32,956 nt of DNA from Prochlorococcus sp. AG-363-M21 (GTDB lineage Bacteria; Cyanobacteriota; Cyanobacteriia; PCC-6307; Cyanobiaceae). How positions within the stretch are numbered: position 1 is the first letter of the stretch; the number at the start of each line of letters is the position of its first letter. Where the stretch lies: contig QCFU01000011.1 of assembly GCA_003278305.1 (NCBI GenBank), positions 1 through 32,956 on the forward strand, written 5' to 3'. This document shows, piece by piece, positions 23,814 through 32,956 of this stretch. The position numbers were made by a program, and so were the translations under genes. A model generated the notes under the pieces. That model had not been told where the DNA came from. It did not search any database and saw only the letters and a list, made by a program, of their open reading frames with translations.

Positions 23814-26800
23814 TGTTTTCTAATGCAACTAATTGGCGTATTTCATTGATTTCCAGGCTTCCAAGCCATTCTTCCCCTGATCCTATAACTTCTTCTGCTA
23901 ATTGAGATTTTTTAATAATCATTTGATTAATTTTTTCTTCTAAAGACCCTGTTGTAATAAATTTATGAACCATTACTGTTTTTGATTGACCTATTCTATA
24001 GGCTCTATCTGTTGCTTGATTTTCAACCGCTGGATTCCACCAACGATCAATGTGTAATACGTGATTGGCTCTAGTTAAATTTAAGCCTATCCCTCCCGCC
24101 TTTAATGAAAGTAAAAATAATTGTGGACCTCTAGGATCTTCTTGAAATTGATCCACTAATCTTTGCCGATTTATTTTTTTTACACTTCCATGTAGGAAAG
24201 GAATTTCTACTTGCCATTTTTTTTGGAAATAGCTTTGCAGTAAATACCCCCATTCGGTGAATTGCGTAAAAATTAGTGCTCTATCGTTAGCTTCTAAAAT
24301 TTCTTCGAGAATCTCTTCTAATCTTTGAATTTTTCCAGATCGAGAGGAGAAGTCTTTCGTTATGTTGTCTTCTTTAAGGAAAAGTGCTGGATGATTGCAA
24401 ATTTGCTTTAAACGAATCAGTAAACTGAGAAACTTTCCATTTTTCTGGCCAAGAGGAGCAGTAGAGATTTCATTTAAAGTCTTATCAACAATTTTATTGT
24501 ATAAAGCTCTTTGTTCATTACTGAGATGTACCCATTCATTATGCTCAATCTTTTTGGGAAGATCAGCAATAATTGATTTATCTGTTTTTAATCTTCGTAG
24601 AATATAAGGATTGACGCGACTTTTTAAGTCGTTTAAAGAGGAAATGTCTCCATATCTTTCAATTGGTAATTTATACCTTTGTTGAAAAAAATCACTTTCT
24701 CCAAGAACTTTTGGATTTAAAAAATGCATCATCGACCAAATTTCGCTTACTTTATTTTCTACAGGTGTGCCAGTTAAAGCAAATCGAAATGAATTTTTTA
24801 TATTTGTTTTCTTTAACTCGTGAATTGCTTGACTTTGCTTTGCATTTGGGTTTTTGATTGCTTGTGCTTCATCAATGATTATTCCTTGCCAGGTAATTGT
24901 TTTTAATAATTCTAGATCTCTTAATAACAATCCATAACTTGTGATCATAACATCTATATTTTGTAGATGTTTTTGCAACTTATTTGTTGTAGTAGACCTT
25001 TTAGAACCATAATGCTCAAGAATAGATAATTCAGGTGTGAATTTTAATGCTTCTCTTGTCCAGTTGGTAAGTAGTGAAGTAGGTGCAATGATCAAAATCA
25101 CCTGATGCAGTTCTTGCTCTTCTTTTAGGTGTTGTATAAATGCAAGCATTTGAATAGTTTTACCAAGTCCCATATCATCTGCAAGACAACCACCCTGACC
25201 AAAGCGATATAAAAACTTCAACCAACCCAAGCCCCTTTCTTGATATGGTCTTAATTGTCCAATAAAATTATTTGGTGCTGCTATAGGCTCTGGAGATTTT
25301 TGCTTGCGATGTTTTTCTAAAATATCTTGAAGGTTTGGACCTACTTCAAAATGATGTATAGGTAATCCCATAAGCGTATTACCATCAGTTGCGCTTAAAC
25401 TTAAAGCATCATCAAGGCTTAGACTTGGGTTAGAGCCATAGAATTTTTCTGCATTTTTCAGGTCACTCGGTCGTAATTGGATCCATGTATTTTTATGATG
25501 CACCAGTGGACTATTTCTTTTTGTTAGTATTTCTAATTCTTTAACAGTTAACCTTGCGCCTCCAATCATCAACTCCCATTCCCAGTTAAGTTTTTGGCCT
25601 AGGACGATTTGTTTTGATGATGGCGACAACTCTGCTTTTATAGCTATTCCAAGTCGACTTGCTAATCCGCCTGAAAGACTTTGTGGGAGTATGACTCCAA
25701 TACCTATCTTTCGCAGTTGTTTTGCAATTGTTTGTAGGAAAAGAAATACCTCAGCTGGTTCCAGTTTCATGGAATCTGGAGTTGCACATTCCAAGCCTTT
25801 TTCAAGAATTGGAAAAATTGCTAATGCTCTACCTAGACCTTCTAAGAGAATTTCCTCTGCATTCTTTATTCGCAAATCACCCAGTTGTACTATTTCCGAA
25901 TCATTACTCCACACAGTTGATGCTGATACGCGCAGATTCGGATCTGCTTCTGCTTGTAAGGAAAAATTTAATTTCCATGTATCTTCTTCTTTCTCTGGAG
26001 TACATAGTTCAAGACATAATTTTGCAGCTTGTATTTTTCCGGATATTCGTTCTTTCCAATTAGCACTAGCTTGTATTAAACGATTTAAGTCTTCACTATT
26101 CAGATAAATCTCTTTTTTCGAACTGGTGAGTGCTTCAAGCCATGCTTGTAGTAAGGGATCTATGCTGTCAAGATTGGGACAAAAATCTTCTCTAAGATGA
26201 GCATCTATTAATTCTTCTAAAAGCTGGACGACGAAGATAGAGTTGCTTTTTGGATAGGTAGATGATAGGAAATTCTTTTTTGAGTTTTTTTTATTGTTGT
26301 CTTTTAGTACAACTCCACAGGTTGCCACTCGTGGAAGTCTAGTACTAAATTCTTCTAAACGCTTGCGCTCATTTTCATTGCTTATGAGTGGTATCCATTT
26401 TGCTTGAATTAAGGAATCATTATATTTATTTACCTCTACCTTTGGTAGCCATAAACCTTTTGCTATGAGACTTAGTACCCAACGCTCTAAATGACTCCAC
26501 CAGAGCAAATCCTCTCCATAATGTAAACTCTTGTTTGACAGGGGTAATTTGCTAAGCCAAGTTATTGCTTCATATGGATCTAAAGCTAATCCCTCAATTT
26601 CCCAAGGCCACCATTCATATTTTTTAGGAGTAGGCTCGCCAGCTTGTAAAGGCAATATACACTCACTCATCGAGTCTATAGTTTTTGATTGAATCCTTTT
26701 ACTAGGAAGTGTTAGGAGCGCTTTTTGCGGAAAACTTTTGGAGGGATACAACTCTTCTTTTTGCAACCAATTGCCTAAATCATTTATAGAAAGAGTAAAT

Positions 26801-26940
26801 GGATGTTTAACGGGTAATGCTGACAAAGCTTTTGGCTCTGTGGCAACCCATTGATCAGCCCATAGAAGTAAAATGGGCTTTGGATAGCTTGTTTCTTCTC
26901 CTTCAATCTCTTGAAGCCAAGTAGCGTGAAGCAAGCTCAT
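23806..26940 (-). CDS. SNF2-family DNA-dependent ATPase / helicase
   Basis: The 1044-residue protein has a long N-terminal SNF2-associated region (about 1-555) and a C-terminal SNF2 ATPase. RecA-like lobe 1 contains motif I DDMGLGKT (588-595), motif II DEAQ (690-693) and motif III LTGTPVENK. Lobe 2 contains FTQFTEWG, FLHGSVKK, SLKAGGIGLNLTRANHVLH and the terminal DRAYRIGQ arginine-finger motif. All motifs look intact, so it should translocate on double-stranded DNA and remodel bound proteins, as RapA/HepA relatives do. It overlaps the SWIM gene by 8 bp. No methylase, nuclease or other defence gene is adjacent, which argues against a DISARM-type or similar defence locus. Confidence 0.92.
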   Translation of the reverse strand: MSLLHATWLQEIEGEETSYPKPILLLWADQWVATEPKALSALPVKHPFTLSINDLGNWLQKEELYPSKSFPQKALLTLPSKRIQSKTIDSMSECILPLQAGEPTPKKYEWWPWEIEGLALDPYEAITWLSKLPLSNKSLHYGEDLLWWSHLERWVLSLIAKGLWLPKVEVNKYNDSLIQAKWIPLISNENERKRLEEFSTRLPRVATCGVVLKDNNKKNSKKNFLSSTYPKSNSIFVVQLLEELIDAHLREDFCPNLDSIDPLLQAWLEALTSSKKEIYLNSEDLNRLIQASANWKERISGKIQAAKLCLELCTPEKEEDTWKLNFSLQAEADPNLRVSASTVWSNDSEIVQLGDLRIKNAEEILLEGLGRALAIFPILEKGLECATPDSMKLEPAEVFLFLQTIAKQLRKIGIGVILPQSLSGGLASRLGIAIKAELSPSSKQIVLGQKLNWEWELMIGGARLTVKELEILTKRNSPLVHHKNTWIQLRPSDLKNAEKFYGSNPSLSLDDALSLSATDGNTLMGLPIHHFEVGPNLQDILEKHRKQKSPEPIAAPNNFIGQLRPYQERGLGWLKFLYRFGQGGCLADDMGLGKTIQMLAFIQHLKEEQELHQVILIIAPTSLLTNWTREALKFTPELSILEHYGSKRSTTTNKLQKHLQNIDVMITSYGLLLRDLELLKTITWQGIIIDEAQAIKNPNAKQSQAIHELKKTNIKNSFRFALTGTPVENKVSEIWSMMHFLNPKVLGESDFFQQRYKLPIERYGDISSLNDLKSRVNPYILRRLKTDKSIIADLPKKIEHNEWVHLSNEQRALYNKIVDKTLNEISTAPLGQKNGKFLSLLIRLKQICNHPALFLKEDNITKDFSSRSGKIQRLEEILEEILEANDRALIFTQFTEWGYLLQSYFQKKWQVEIPFLHGSVKKINRQRLVDQFQEDPRGPQLFLLSLKAGGIGLNLTRANHVLHIDRWWNPAVENQATDRAYRIGQSKTVMVHKFITTGSLEEKINQMIIKKSQLAEEVIGSGEEWLGSLEINEIRQLVALENNE

Positions 26941-27132
26941 TATCGCAACATAGAAACCATTAATTCTTTTCCTTGCATTAAAAAAATTATATCCATCAAT
27001 AACAATGTAAAGTAACCTCTTCTCTAGTAATGAAAGCGAATTAGTTAGATTTTATGACAAGAGAATCACTTCTTTTGTATTTTTATACGTACATCATGTT
27101 TTATGAACTACCCGTAAAAGCTAAGTTTTGTT

Positions 27133-29802
27133 ATGGCAGGTGATCAATTGGCATCAGTAAAGAAGGTTCAATCTCTCAAAGGCGATGAGATTCGAGCTAA
27201 ATTTTTAGATTTTTTTGCTCAACGTGGACATAAGGTTTTACCCAGCGCTTCTTTAATACCTGAAGACCCAACGGTTTTATTAACTATTGCAGGAATGTTA
27301 CCCTTTAAGCCTGTTTTTCTTGGGCATCAAAAGAGTCCAGCGGCCAGAGTTACTACAAGTCAGAAATGTATAAGGACAAATGATATTGAGAATGTTGGTC
27401 GTACCGCAAGGCATCATACTTTCTTTGAAATGCTAGGTAATTTCTCCTTTGGTGATTATTTTAAGGAAGAAGCAATTCAATGGGCCTGGGAACTAACAAC
27501 TCAAGTATTTGGATTGGCTCCAAAGAATTTAGTAGTCAGTGTTTTTCGTGAAGATAATGAGGCAGAAAAGATATGGCGAGAACTGATTGGGTTGAATCCT
27601 AAGAGAATAATCAAGATGGATGAGGCTGACAATTTTTGGAGTTCTGGGCCTACTGGACCATGTGGTCCTTGCTCTGAATTGTATTATGACTTTCAACCTG
27701 AGCTCGGAGATGAAAATATTGATTTAGAAGATGATTCTCGATTTATAGAATTTTATAATTTGGTTTTTATGCAATTCAATCGGGATGCGAAAGGTCGTTT
27801 GACGTCATTGGACAACTTCAATATAGATACAGGTATGGGATTAGAGCGAATGGCGCAAATTCTTCAAGGTGTTCCTAATAATTATGAAACAGATTTGATT
27901 TACCCTCTGATTGAAAAAATTGCTTCTTTGGCAGGTGTCCAATACCAGAGACTGCATGAACAAGATAAATCTTCTTATAAAGTTATTGGTGACCATACGA
28001 GAGCACTTGTTCATTTGATTAGTGATGGTGTTACGTCAAGCAACTTGGGTCGAGGTTATATCTTGAGAAGATTATTACGTCGTGTAATTAGACATGGACG
28101 TTTGATTGGAATAGATAAGCCTTTTTTAGTCGAAATTGGATTACTAGCTATTGAATTAATGGCTTCTTATTATCCACAATTATCAGAGAGGAAAACAGTA
28201 GTCGTTAAAGAATTACAGCGAGAGGAAGCACGCTTTCTTGAGACTTTGGAAAGAGGCGAAAAATTATTATCTGACTTGCTTGCAAGTAAGCCAACACAAA
28301 TTTCAGGAGAGCAAGCATTCGAGTTGTACGATACATATGGATTCCCCTTAGAACTGACTGAAGAAATTGCTCAAGAACAAGGATTAAATGTGGATATAAA
28401 AGGTTTTGAGAATGCTATGCAGAGACAGCGAGCAAGAGCAAAAGCAGCTACTTCTACTATTGATCTAACAATTCAAGATTCAATTGATACTCTGACTAGA
28501 ACTCTTCCTTTAACTAACTTTCAAGGATACGAAAGTTTGGAAAAGATGTGTAATGTACAAGCTATAGTAGTTGATGGTCAGTCTGTAACAAAGGCTCAAA
28601 AAGGTGATTCACTGCAAGTGGTTCTCGACGTTACTCCTTTTTATGGCGAAGGAGGTGGACAGATTGGAGATAATGGGGTTCTATTTTTGGATGAATCTAA
28701 ATGCTTAGTTGATATAAATGATGTCACTAGAGTCAATAACATTTTTGTTCATAGCGGAGTTGTGCGACAAGGTATTTTACAAATTAATAATGTTGTGACA
28801 TGTAAAGTTAATCCAGTCACTCGTCAAAGAGCAAAGGCTAATCATACAGCTACTCACTTGTTACAGTCGGCTTTAAAGAAGGTAGTGGATGGAGATATTA
28901 GTCAAGCCGGGTCTTTAGTGAATTTTGACCGGTTAAGATTTGATTTTCACTGTCCGCGTGCTCTTTCGCAAAAAGAGTTGCAAGAAATAGAAGGCTTAGT
29001 GAATGATTGGATTTCAAAAGCAGTTGCTTTAGAAGTTAGAGAAATGAGGCTTGATGAAGCTAAGTCCGCAGGAGCTTTGGCAATGTTTGGTGAGAAGTAT
29101 GGTGATGTAGTAAGAGTTGTAGATGTTCCAGGAGTGTCAATTGAGCTATGTGGCGGTACTCATGTCTCGAACACGGCAGAGATTGGAGTTTTTAAAATCA
29201 TTAGTGAATCAGGTATAGCCGCAGGTATAAGACGTATAGAGGCTGTTGCAGGACCTTCTGTTTTTAATTATTTAAATGAAAGAGATTTGATTGTTAAGAC
29301 ATTAGCTGAACGATTTAAATCTCAATCTAATCAGATTGTTGAACGGGTAGTTGCATTGCAAGAAGAAGTTAAGAGTCTAAATAAGACATTATTAAATGCT
29401 GAGAAAGAAGTTGCATTATCTAAAGTATCTATGTTGTGTAATCAGTCTATCTCAATTGGAAGTAGTCAATGTGTTATAGCTCGTGCTGATGGAATAAAGA
29501 GTGATAGCTTGCAAAGCGTTGCTAAAGCTCTATTGAGTCGATTAGGTGATAATTCTGCTGTTGTCCTTGCAGGAGTTCCTGACTTGGATAAGGAAACAAA
29601 AGTAATTATTATTGTTGCTTTAGGATCTCGGTTGATTTCGCTAGGTTTAAACGCAGGTAAATTTATAGCTCAATTGGCTCAAATCTGCGGTGGGGGTGGG
29701 GGTGGACGTCCCGAATTCGCTCAGGCTGGAGGTAATAACCCTAATGCCTTAAAAGACATGATGGACTTTGCCAAAACAGAATTAACTTCACGACTAAGTT
29801 GA
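27133..29802 (+). CDS. alaS: Alanyl-tRNA synthetase
   Basis: AlaRS charges tRNA-Ala and edits mischarged Ser/Gly. The 889-residue product is full length. The class II catalytic core has RTNDIENVGRTARHHTFFEM (motif 2 region) and SSGPTGPCGPCSELYYD; then comes the tRNA-recognition region (GRGYILRRLLRRVIRHGR), the editing domain with zinc ligands in NHTATHLL and CGGTHVSNTAEIG, and the C-Ala domain ending in the glycine-rich CGGGGGGRPEFAQAGG. The ATG at 27133 gives about 15 residues before the conserved GDEIRAKFLDFFAQRGH; this is a normal length for the family. It converges on speA with a 2-bp gap. Confidence 0.97.
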   Translation: MAGDQLASVKKVQSLKGDEIRAKFLDFFAQRGHKVLPSASLIPEDPTVLLTIAGMLPFKPVFLGHQKSPAARVTTSQKCIRTNDIENVGRTARHHTFFEMLGNFSFGDYFKEEAIQWAWELTTQVFGLAPKNLVVSVFREDNEAEKIWRELIGLNPKRIIKMDEADNFWSSGPTGPCGPCSELYYDFQPELGDENIDLEDDSRFIEFYNLVFMQFNRDAKGRLTSLDNFNIDTGMGLERMAQILQGVPNNYETDLIYPLIEKIASLAGVQYQRLHEQDKSSYKVIGDHTRALVHLISDGVTSSNLGRGYILRRLLRRVIRHGRLIGIDKPFLVEIGLLAIELMASYYPQLSERKTVVVKELQREEARFLETLERGEKLLSDLLASKPTQISGEQAFELYDTYGFPLELTEEIAQEQGLNVDIKGFENAMQRQRARAKAATSTIDLTIQDSIDTLTRTLPLTNFQGYESLEKMCNVQAIVVDGQSVTKAQKGDSLQVVLDVTPFYGEGGGQIGDNGVLFLDESKCLVDINDVTRVNNIFVHSGVVRQGILQINNVVTCKVNPVTRQRAKANHTATHLLQSALKKVVDGDISQAGSLVNFDRLRFDFHCPRALSQKELQEIEGLVNDWISKAVALEVREMRLDEAKSAGALAMFGEKYGDVVRVVDVPGVSIELCGGTHVSNTAEIGVFKIISESGIAAGIRRIEAVAGPSVFNYLNERDLIVKTLAERFKSQSNQIVERVVALQEEVKSLNKTLLNAEKEVALSKVSMLCNQSISIGSSQCVIARADGIKSDSLQSVAKALLSRLGDNSAVVLAGVPDLDKETKVIIIVALGSRLISLGLNAGKFIAQLAQICGGGGGGRPEFAQAGGNNPNALKDMMDFAKTELTSRLS

Positions 29803-29804
29803 TG

Positions 29805-31751
29805 TTATTCGTGTAAATATGTAATTTGTCTCAGACTAGTTTCTAAATGTTCTAGTAGACGTTGTGCATCATTAATCTTAAGCTTTCCGCTTTCTATTGC
29901 TAATTCACTAGCCATTCTTAGCCTTTCTAGTAGGTGTTCAGGGTTGTGCTCCATTAATTTCAATACATCTGCTTTTGTATTACCTCGAATTACATGATCT
30001 AATTTATATTCATCATTATTTGTAAGGCGTATATGTACAGCATTTGTAGTACCAAATAAGTTGTGAAGATTTCCCATCACTTCTTGATAAGCACCTCCAA
30101 GAAACATGCCTATCCAATATGGACTACCATTTTTAAAATCATGAAGTTCTAATAGCGATTTTACTTTTCCATTGTTAATAAATCTTTCTAGCTTGCCATC
30201 AGAATCACATGTTAGATCTACAAAATGACCTAGTTTAGTTGGTTTTTCATTTAGTCTATGTATTGGCATTATAGGAAATAATTGCTCTATTGCCCATGTG
30301 TCTGGTGCTGAACGAAAAATGGATAGATTTGCATAATATGTTTCAGCAAGAGCTCTATTTACTGCTTCCAGTTCTTTGGTCACTAATTTATCTTTAGGTA
30401 TACGTCTGGCTAACTCTTGTGCGCATAGCCAAGTTAATTGCTCGGCTTTTGCTCTTTCAGGTAAACCAATATAACCAAGGCGAAATGCAGTCAATGCATC
30501 ATCTTTAAACTTTAGAGCATCATTCCATGCTTCTTGAAATTTCGGAATATCAGAATCTTTGTTTTTATCAATAGCTATTATTGTATTCAATGTCTTACGC
30601 AAATTTTCAACTGCTAGAGATTCCTGATTTTCTTGCTTGGGAATTTCTTCACAATTTGAATCTGTTCCAAGAATATTAAAAATTAATATTGAAAAATGAC
30701 TTGCTATCGCTCGACCACTTTCACTAATGAGTGTTGGGACTTTTATATTATGTGCAGCACATGATTCCTGAATTGTTGCAACAACATCATTAGCATAGTT
30801 TTGTAGCGAATAATTCGTCGAAGCTGGAGTAGCCGTTTGACTTCCATCATAGTCAACTCCTAAGCCACCTCCTACATCTAAATATCCCATCGGTGCGCCT
30901 AAATGCTTTAATTCAATATATATTTGCCCAGCTTCCTGTAAAGCATCTTTTAAAACTGCAATATCAGTGATTTGACTGCCAAGATGAAAGTGTAAAAGAG
31001 TTAACTCATCAAGTAAGTTTGCGGATTTTAAGGCTTTTACACCGTTAATGATTTCTGGTATGGATAAACCAAACTTTGATTTCTCACCTACAGAATTTTT
31101 CCATCTCCCATTGCTTTGACTAGATAACTTTGCTCTGATTCCAATTAATGGTGCTGCCCCCAGCTTTTTACTTGCAGAAATAATACGCTCTACTTCATCA
31201 AATTGTTCTATGACAACAATTGGGTTTTTTCCTAATTGGCGAGCAAGAATAGCAGTTTCGATATAACGTTGATCTTTGTAACCATTGCAGATAAGCAATG
31301 CTTCTGGATCATTGATTAAAGAAAGTGCAATTAGTAGCTCTGCTTTGCTTCCAGCTTCTAGACCAAAATTCCATTGTCTACCTGAACGTAAGATCTTGTC
31401 TATAACATGATGCTGATGATTGCATTTTATTGGAAATACGCCTTGATACTTTCCAAGATAGTTATAAGTAGATATAGAATGTGTAAATGCCTCACGAAGC
31501 TTTTTTATTCTATCTTCAAGAATATCGTCAAAACGTAGCAGAAGAGGGGCTTTCAAGTTTCTTCCATTCAGCTCTTCAAGTAAAACCATGAGGTCAAGCT
31601 TTTCTGTTGGACTACCTTTTGGGCTAACAGTGATATTGCCTAAAGAATTTATAGAGAAATAATCTTTTCCCCAACGATCAAGACCATATAAAATAGAGCT
31701 ATCTTCAACTGTCCATTCGCTTGGATCTTTCGTTGACTTTGACTGTGTCAT
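29805..31751 (-). CDS. speA: Biosynthetic arginine decarboxylase
   Basis: SpeA decarboxylates arginine to agmatine, the first step of spermidine synthesis via agmatine. The 648-residue fold type III PLP enzyme shows the Schiff-base lysine K109 in FPIKCNHQHHVI, the glycine loop YLDVGGGLGVDYDGS, and SESGRAIASHFS, plus LLELHDFKNGSPYWIGMFLG containing a conserved C-terminal active-site stretch; length matches the family. Start at ATG 31751 with an N-terminal WTVEDSSILYGLDRWGKDYF, the usual family beginning. It is divergent from ndk with a 152-bp upstream region in which AAGAAT/ATTCTT is the only, weak, symmetry. Confidence 0.95.
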   Translation of the reverse strand: MTQSKSTKDPSEWTVEDSSILYGLDRWGKDYFSINSLGNITVSPKGSPTEKLDLMVLLEELNGRNLKAPLLLRFDDILEDRIKKLREAFTHSISTYNYLGKYQGVFPIKCNHQHHVIDKILRSGRQWNFGLEAGSKAELLIALSLINDPEALLICNGYKDQRYIETAILARQLGKNPIVVIEQFDEVERIISASKKLGAAPLIGIRAKLSSQSNGRWKNSVGEKSKFGLSIPEIINGVKALKSANLLDELTLLHFHLGSQITDIAVLKDALQEAGQIYIELKHLGAPMGYLDVGGGLGVDYDGSQTATPASTNYSLQNYANDVVATIQESCAAHNIKVPTLISESGRAIASHFSILIFNILGTDSNCEEIPKQENQESLAVENLRKTLNTIIAIDKNKDSDIPKFQEAWNDALKFKDDALTAFRLGYIGLPERAKAEQLTWLCAQELARRIPKDKLVTKELEAVNRALAETYYANLSIFRSAPDTWAIEQLFPIMPIHRLNEKPTKLGHFVDLTCDSDGKLERFINNGKVKSLLELHDFKNGSPYWIGMFLGGAYQEVMGNLHNLFGTTNAVHIRLTNNDEYKLDHVIRGNTKADVLKLMEHNPEHLLERLRMASELAIESGKLKINDAQRLLEHLETSLRQITYLHE

Positions 31752-31903
31752 ATTTAGAATTTGAAAGTTTTGACTAAAAAATTTGAGTAAAAAGATTTCC
31801 TCTACCCTTCAAGAGATTTTAAGAATAATTTTTGAAAATTCTTCTTTTACTTGCCAAGAGGGTACTTGGAGGAAGACGATAGCGAAACTGTAGATTTTCA
31901 TTC

Positions 31904-32362
31904 ATGACTTCTGAAAGAACTTTTATTGCAATTAAACCGGATGGTGTCCAAAGAGGTTTGATTGGGGAAATTTTAGGTCGTTTTGAACGTAAGGGTTTTA
32001 AATTAGTTGCTTTAAAGCAATTAGTACCTAGTCGTGCATTAGCTGAAAAGCATTATGGAGTTCATAAGGAGCGTCCATTTTTCAGCACATTGGTTGATTT
32101 CATAACTAGTGGACCTGTTATTGCAATGGTGTGGGAAGGAGAGGGTGTAATTCTTAACGCAAGGCGTATGATTGGTGCGACTAAGCCTTTAGAGGCTGAT
32201 CCAGGAACAATACGAGGAGATTTGGCAATTGATATTGGTAGGAATGTTATTCATGGATCAGATGCACCTGAAACAGCTGTTTTTGAAATTGGATTATGGT
32301 TTAACTCTGAAGAATTAAACTCTTGGACTCCTTCTGATCAAATTTGGAGAGTTGAAAACTAA
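31904..32362 (+). CDS. ndk: Nucleoside diphosphate kinase
   Basis: Ndk equilibrates nucleoside di- and triphosphates through a phosphohistidine. The 152-residue product is standard: [16 protein letters not shown] at the N-terminus, FYVH-region equivalent [11 protein letters not shown], and the catalytic H117 in NVIHGSD, with R87/R104 region ([15 protein letters not shown]) for phosphate binding. It converges on the FAD oxidase gene with 6 bp between the stops. Confidence 0.97.
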   Translation: MTSERTFIAIKPDGVQRGLIGEILGRFERKGFKLVALKQLVPSRALAEKHYGVHKERPFFSTLVDFITSGPVIAMVWEGEGVILNARRMIGATKPLEADPGTIRGDLAIDIGRNVIHGSDAPETAVFEIGLWFNSEELNSWTPSDQIWRVEN

Positions 32363-32368
32363 ATTTGT

Positions 32369-32956
32369 TTAGAACCTGTTCCATTGGAAAACTTGAAGAA
32401 TATTTTTTTCTTTACGAGTTAATGGGATTTGGCAAATACTTTTTGAAAGAATTTGTGCAGTGATTGCTGCAAGTAAAACGCCATTTCTGTAGTGGCCTGT
32501 AGCTAGCCATAGTCCTTGCAATTGGGATTTCCCTAAAATTGGACCTTCATCTGGAGTACATGGTCTAAAACCCCACCAACGCTCCATATGAGGCCATGAA
32601 CTTGCTAAAGGTAATAGTGATTTCAGCCCTTTTTGTAATTGAATTTGTCCAAAGGGATTTAATCCTTCTTTAAACCCTGCATCTTTTTCACTTGTTGCTC
32701 CAACAATGATTAACCCATCTTCTCTTGGGACTAAATAAATTCCTGGTCCAAAGATTATTTTTTTTAATGCATTTTTGGGTCCTTGAATTGAAAACATTTG
32801 GCCTTTGACAGGAAATACAGGAAGATCATTTAGCAACTGACTACTCCATGCGCCACTGCATAAGATTGCTTCTTCACAAGCAACTGTTTTAACTTCACCT
32901 TCTGCGTTCAGTATCTTTATTCCTGTCAAAGTATTGTGATTGCGTAATAATTCCTT
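32369..32956 (-). CDS. thiO: FAD-dependent amine/glycine oxidase (ThiO-like), 5' part missing (right edge)
   Basis: The C-terminal 195 residues of a DAO-fold FAD-dependent oxidase lie in the window; the frame stays open to the right edge, so the N-terminal Rossmann FAD motif is out of view. AILCSGAWSSQLLNDLPVFP, PVKGQMFSIQGP, YLVPREDGLIIVGATSEKDA, RWWGFRPCTPDEGPILG and LWLATGHYRNGVLLAAITAQ are typical of glycine oxidase ThiO, which makes iminoglycine for the thiazole of thiamine. A related amino-acid oxidase remains possible. The ORF reading start at 32929 is an artefact of the window; nine further in-frame codons precede it. Confidence 0.8.
   Translation of the reverse strand, partial: KELLRNHNTLTGIKILNAEGEVKTVACEEAILCSGAWSSQLLNDLPVFPVKGQMFSIQGPKNALKKIIFGPGIYLVPREDGLIIVGATSEKDAGFKEGLNPFGQIQLQKGLKSLLPLASSWPHMERWWGFRPCTPDEGPILGKSQLQGLWLATGHYRNGVLLAAITAQILSKSICQIPLTRKEKNILQVFQWNRF

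Noticed and set aside
22935-26940. SNF2-SWIM pair considered as a phage-defence locus
   Set aside because: No nuclease, methylase, PLD or DUF1998 partner; neighbours are housekeeping genes.
27054-27143. 29-residue ORF overlapping the alaS start (MTRESLLLYFYTY)
   Set aside because: It runs into alaS in another frame, has no ribosome site and no protein-like features; likely chance.
1-32956. tRNA, rRNA, CRISPR array, transposase or integrase
   Set aside because: No cloverleaf with a TTCGA-type arm, repeat-spacer pattern or recombinase motif was seen on either strand by eye; a tRNAscan run would settle the tRNA point.

Overview
The window looks like a stretch of a streamlined, AT-rich marine picocyanobacterial chromosome, most likely Prochlorococcus and probably a low-light clade (strain-level assignment is inference). 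The basis is the low GC, the very tight gene packing with tail-to-tail genes separated by 1-6 bp, frequent TTG starts, the adjacent pair of flavodiiron proteins typical of oxygenic phototrophs, a lumenal-type cyclophilin, cbiD, efp-accB, and an apparent Yfr2-type cyanobacterial small RNA.

Left part (1-9.2 kb), housekeeping: thiL (runs off the left edge) overlaps an exported cyclophilin. Divergent from these is efp-accB, which converges on pdxA. Then come a 59-residue membrane ORF squeezed between two genes, an atypical SDR/epimerase, an HNH endonuclease, small secreted or coiled-coil proteins of unknown function, a serine/alanine-type class V aminotransferase, and cbiD leading into guaA.

Middle part (10.86-15.4 kb), the least conventional segment: it starts at the guaA 3' end and holds a run of small exported proteins of unknown function. 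Three of them form an apparent operon read toward guaA: two paralogous two-cysteine proteins flanking a 446-residue protein with an LPP20/FlgT-like N-terminal region. A glycine-zipper protein and another exported protein follow. The last 16 bp around the guaA stop codon recur (15/16 identical) at 14364-14379, so the segment is bracketed by a guaA-tail repeat, reminiscent of integrative elements that use the guaA 3' end; no integrase is present. Beside the distal repeat, in a 439-bp gap, lie a minus-strand RNA with tandem GGAAACA motifs and a strong terminator (Yfr2 family) and a run of hairpins behind a perfect TATAAT box on the plus strand.

Right part (15.4-33 kb): two conserved-looking unknown genes lead with 12-13 bp gaps into penicillin-binding protein 2 (mrdA). 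On the minus strand, flv3-flv1 is followed by an NADPH-dependent FMN reductase-like gene and a small protein, plausibly one photoprotective redox unit. A SNF2-type helicase overlaps a SWIM zinc-finger gene. The window ends with alaS, speA, ndk and a ThiO-like FAD oxidase cut by the right edge. No tRNA, rRNA, CRISPR array or transposase was seen.
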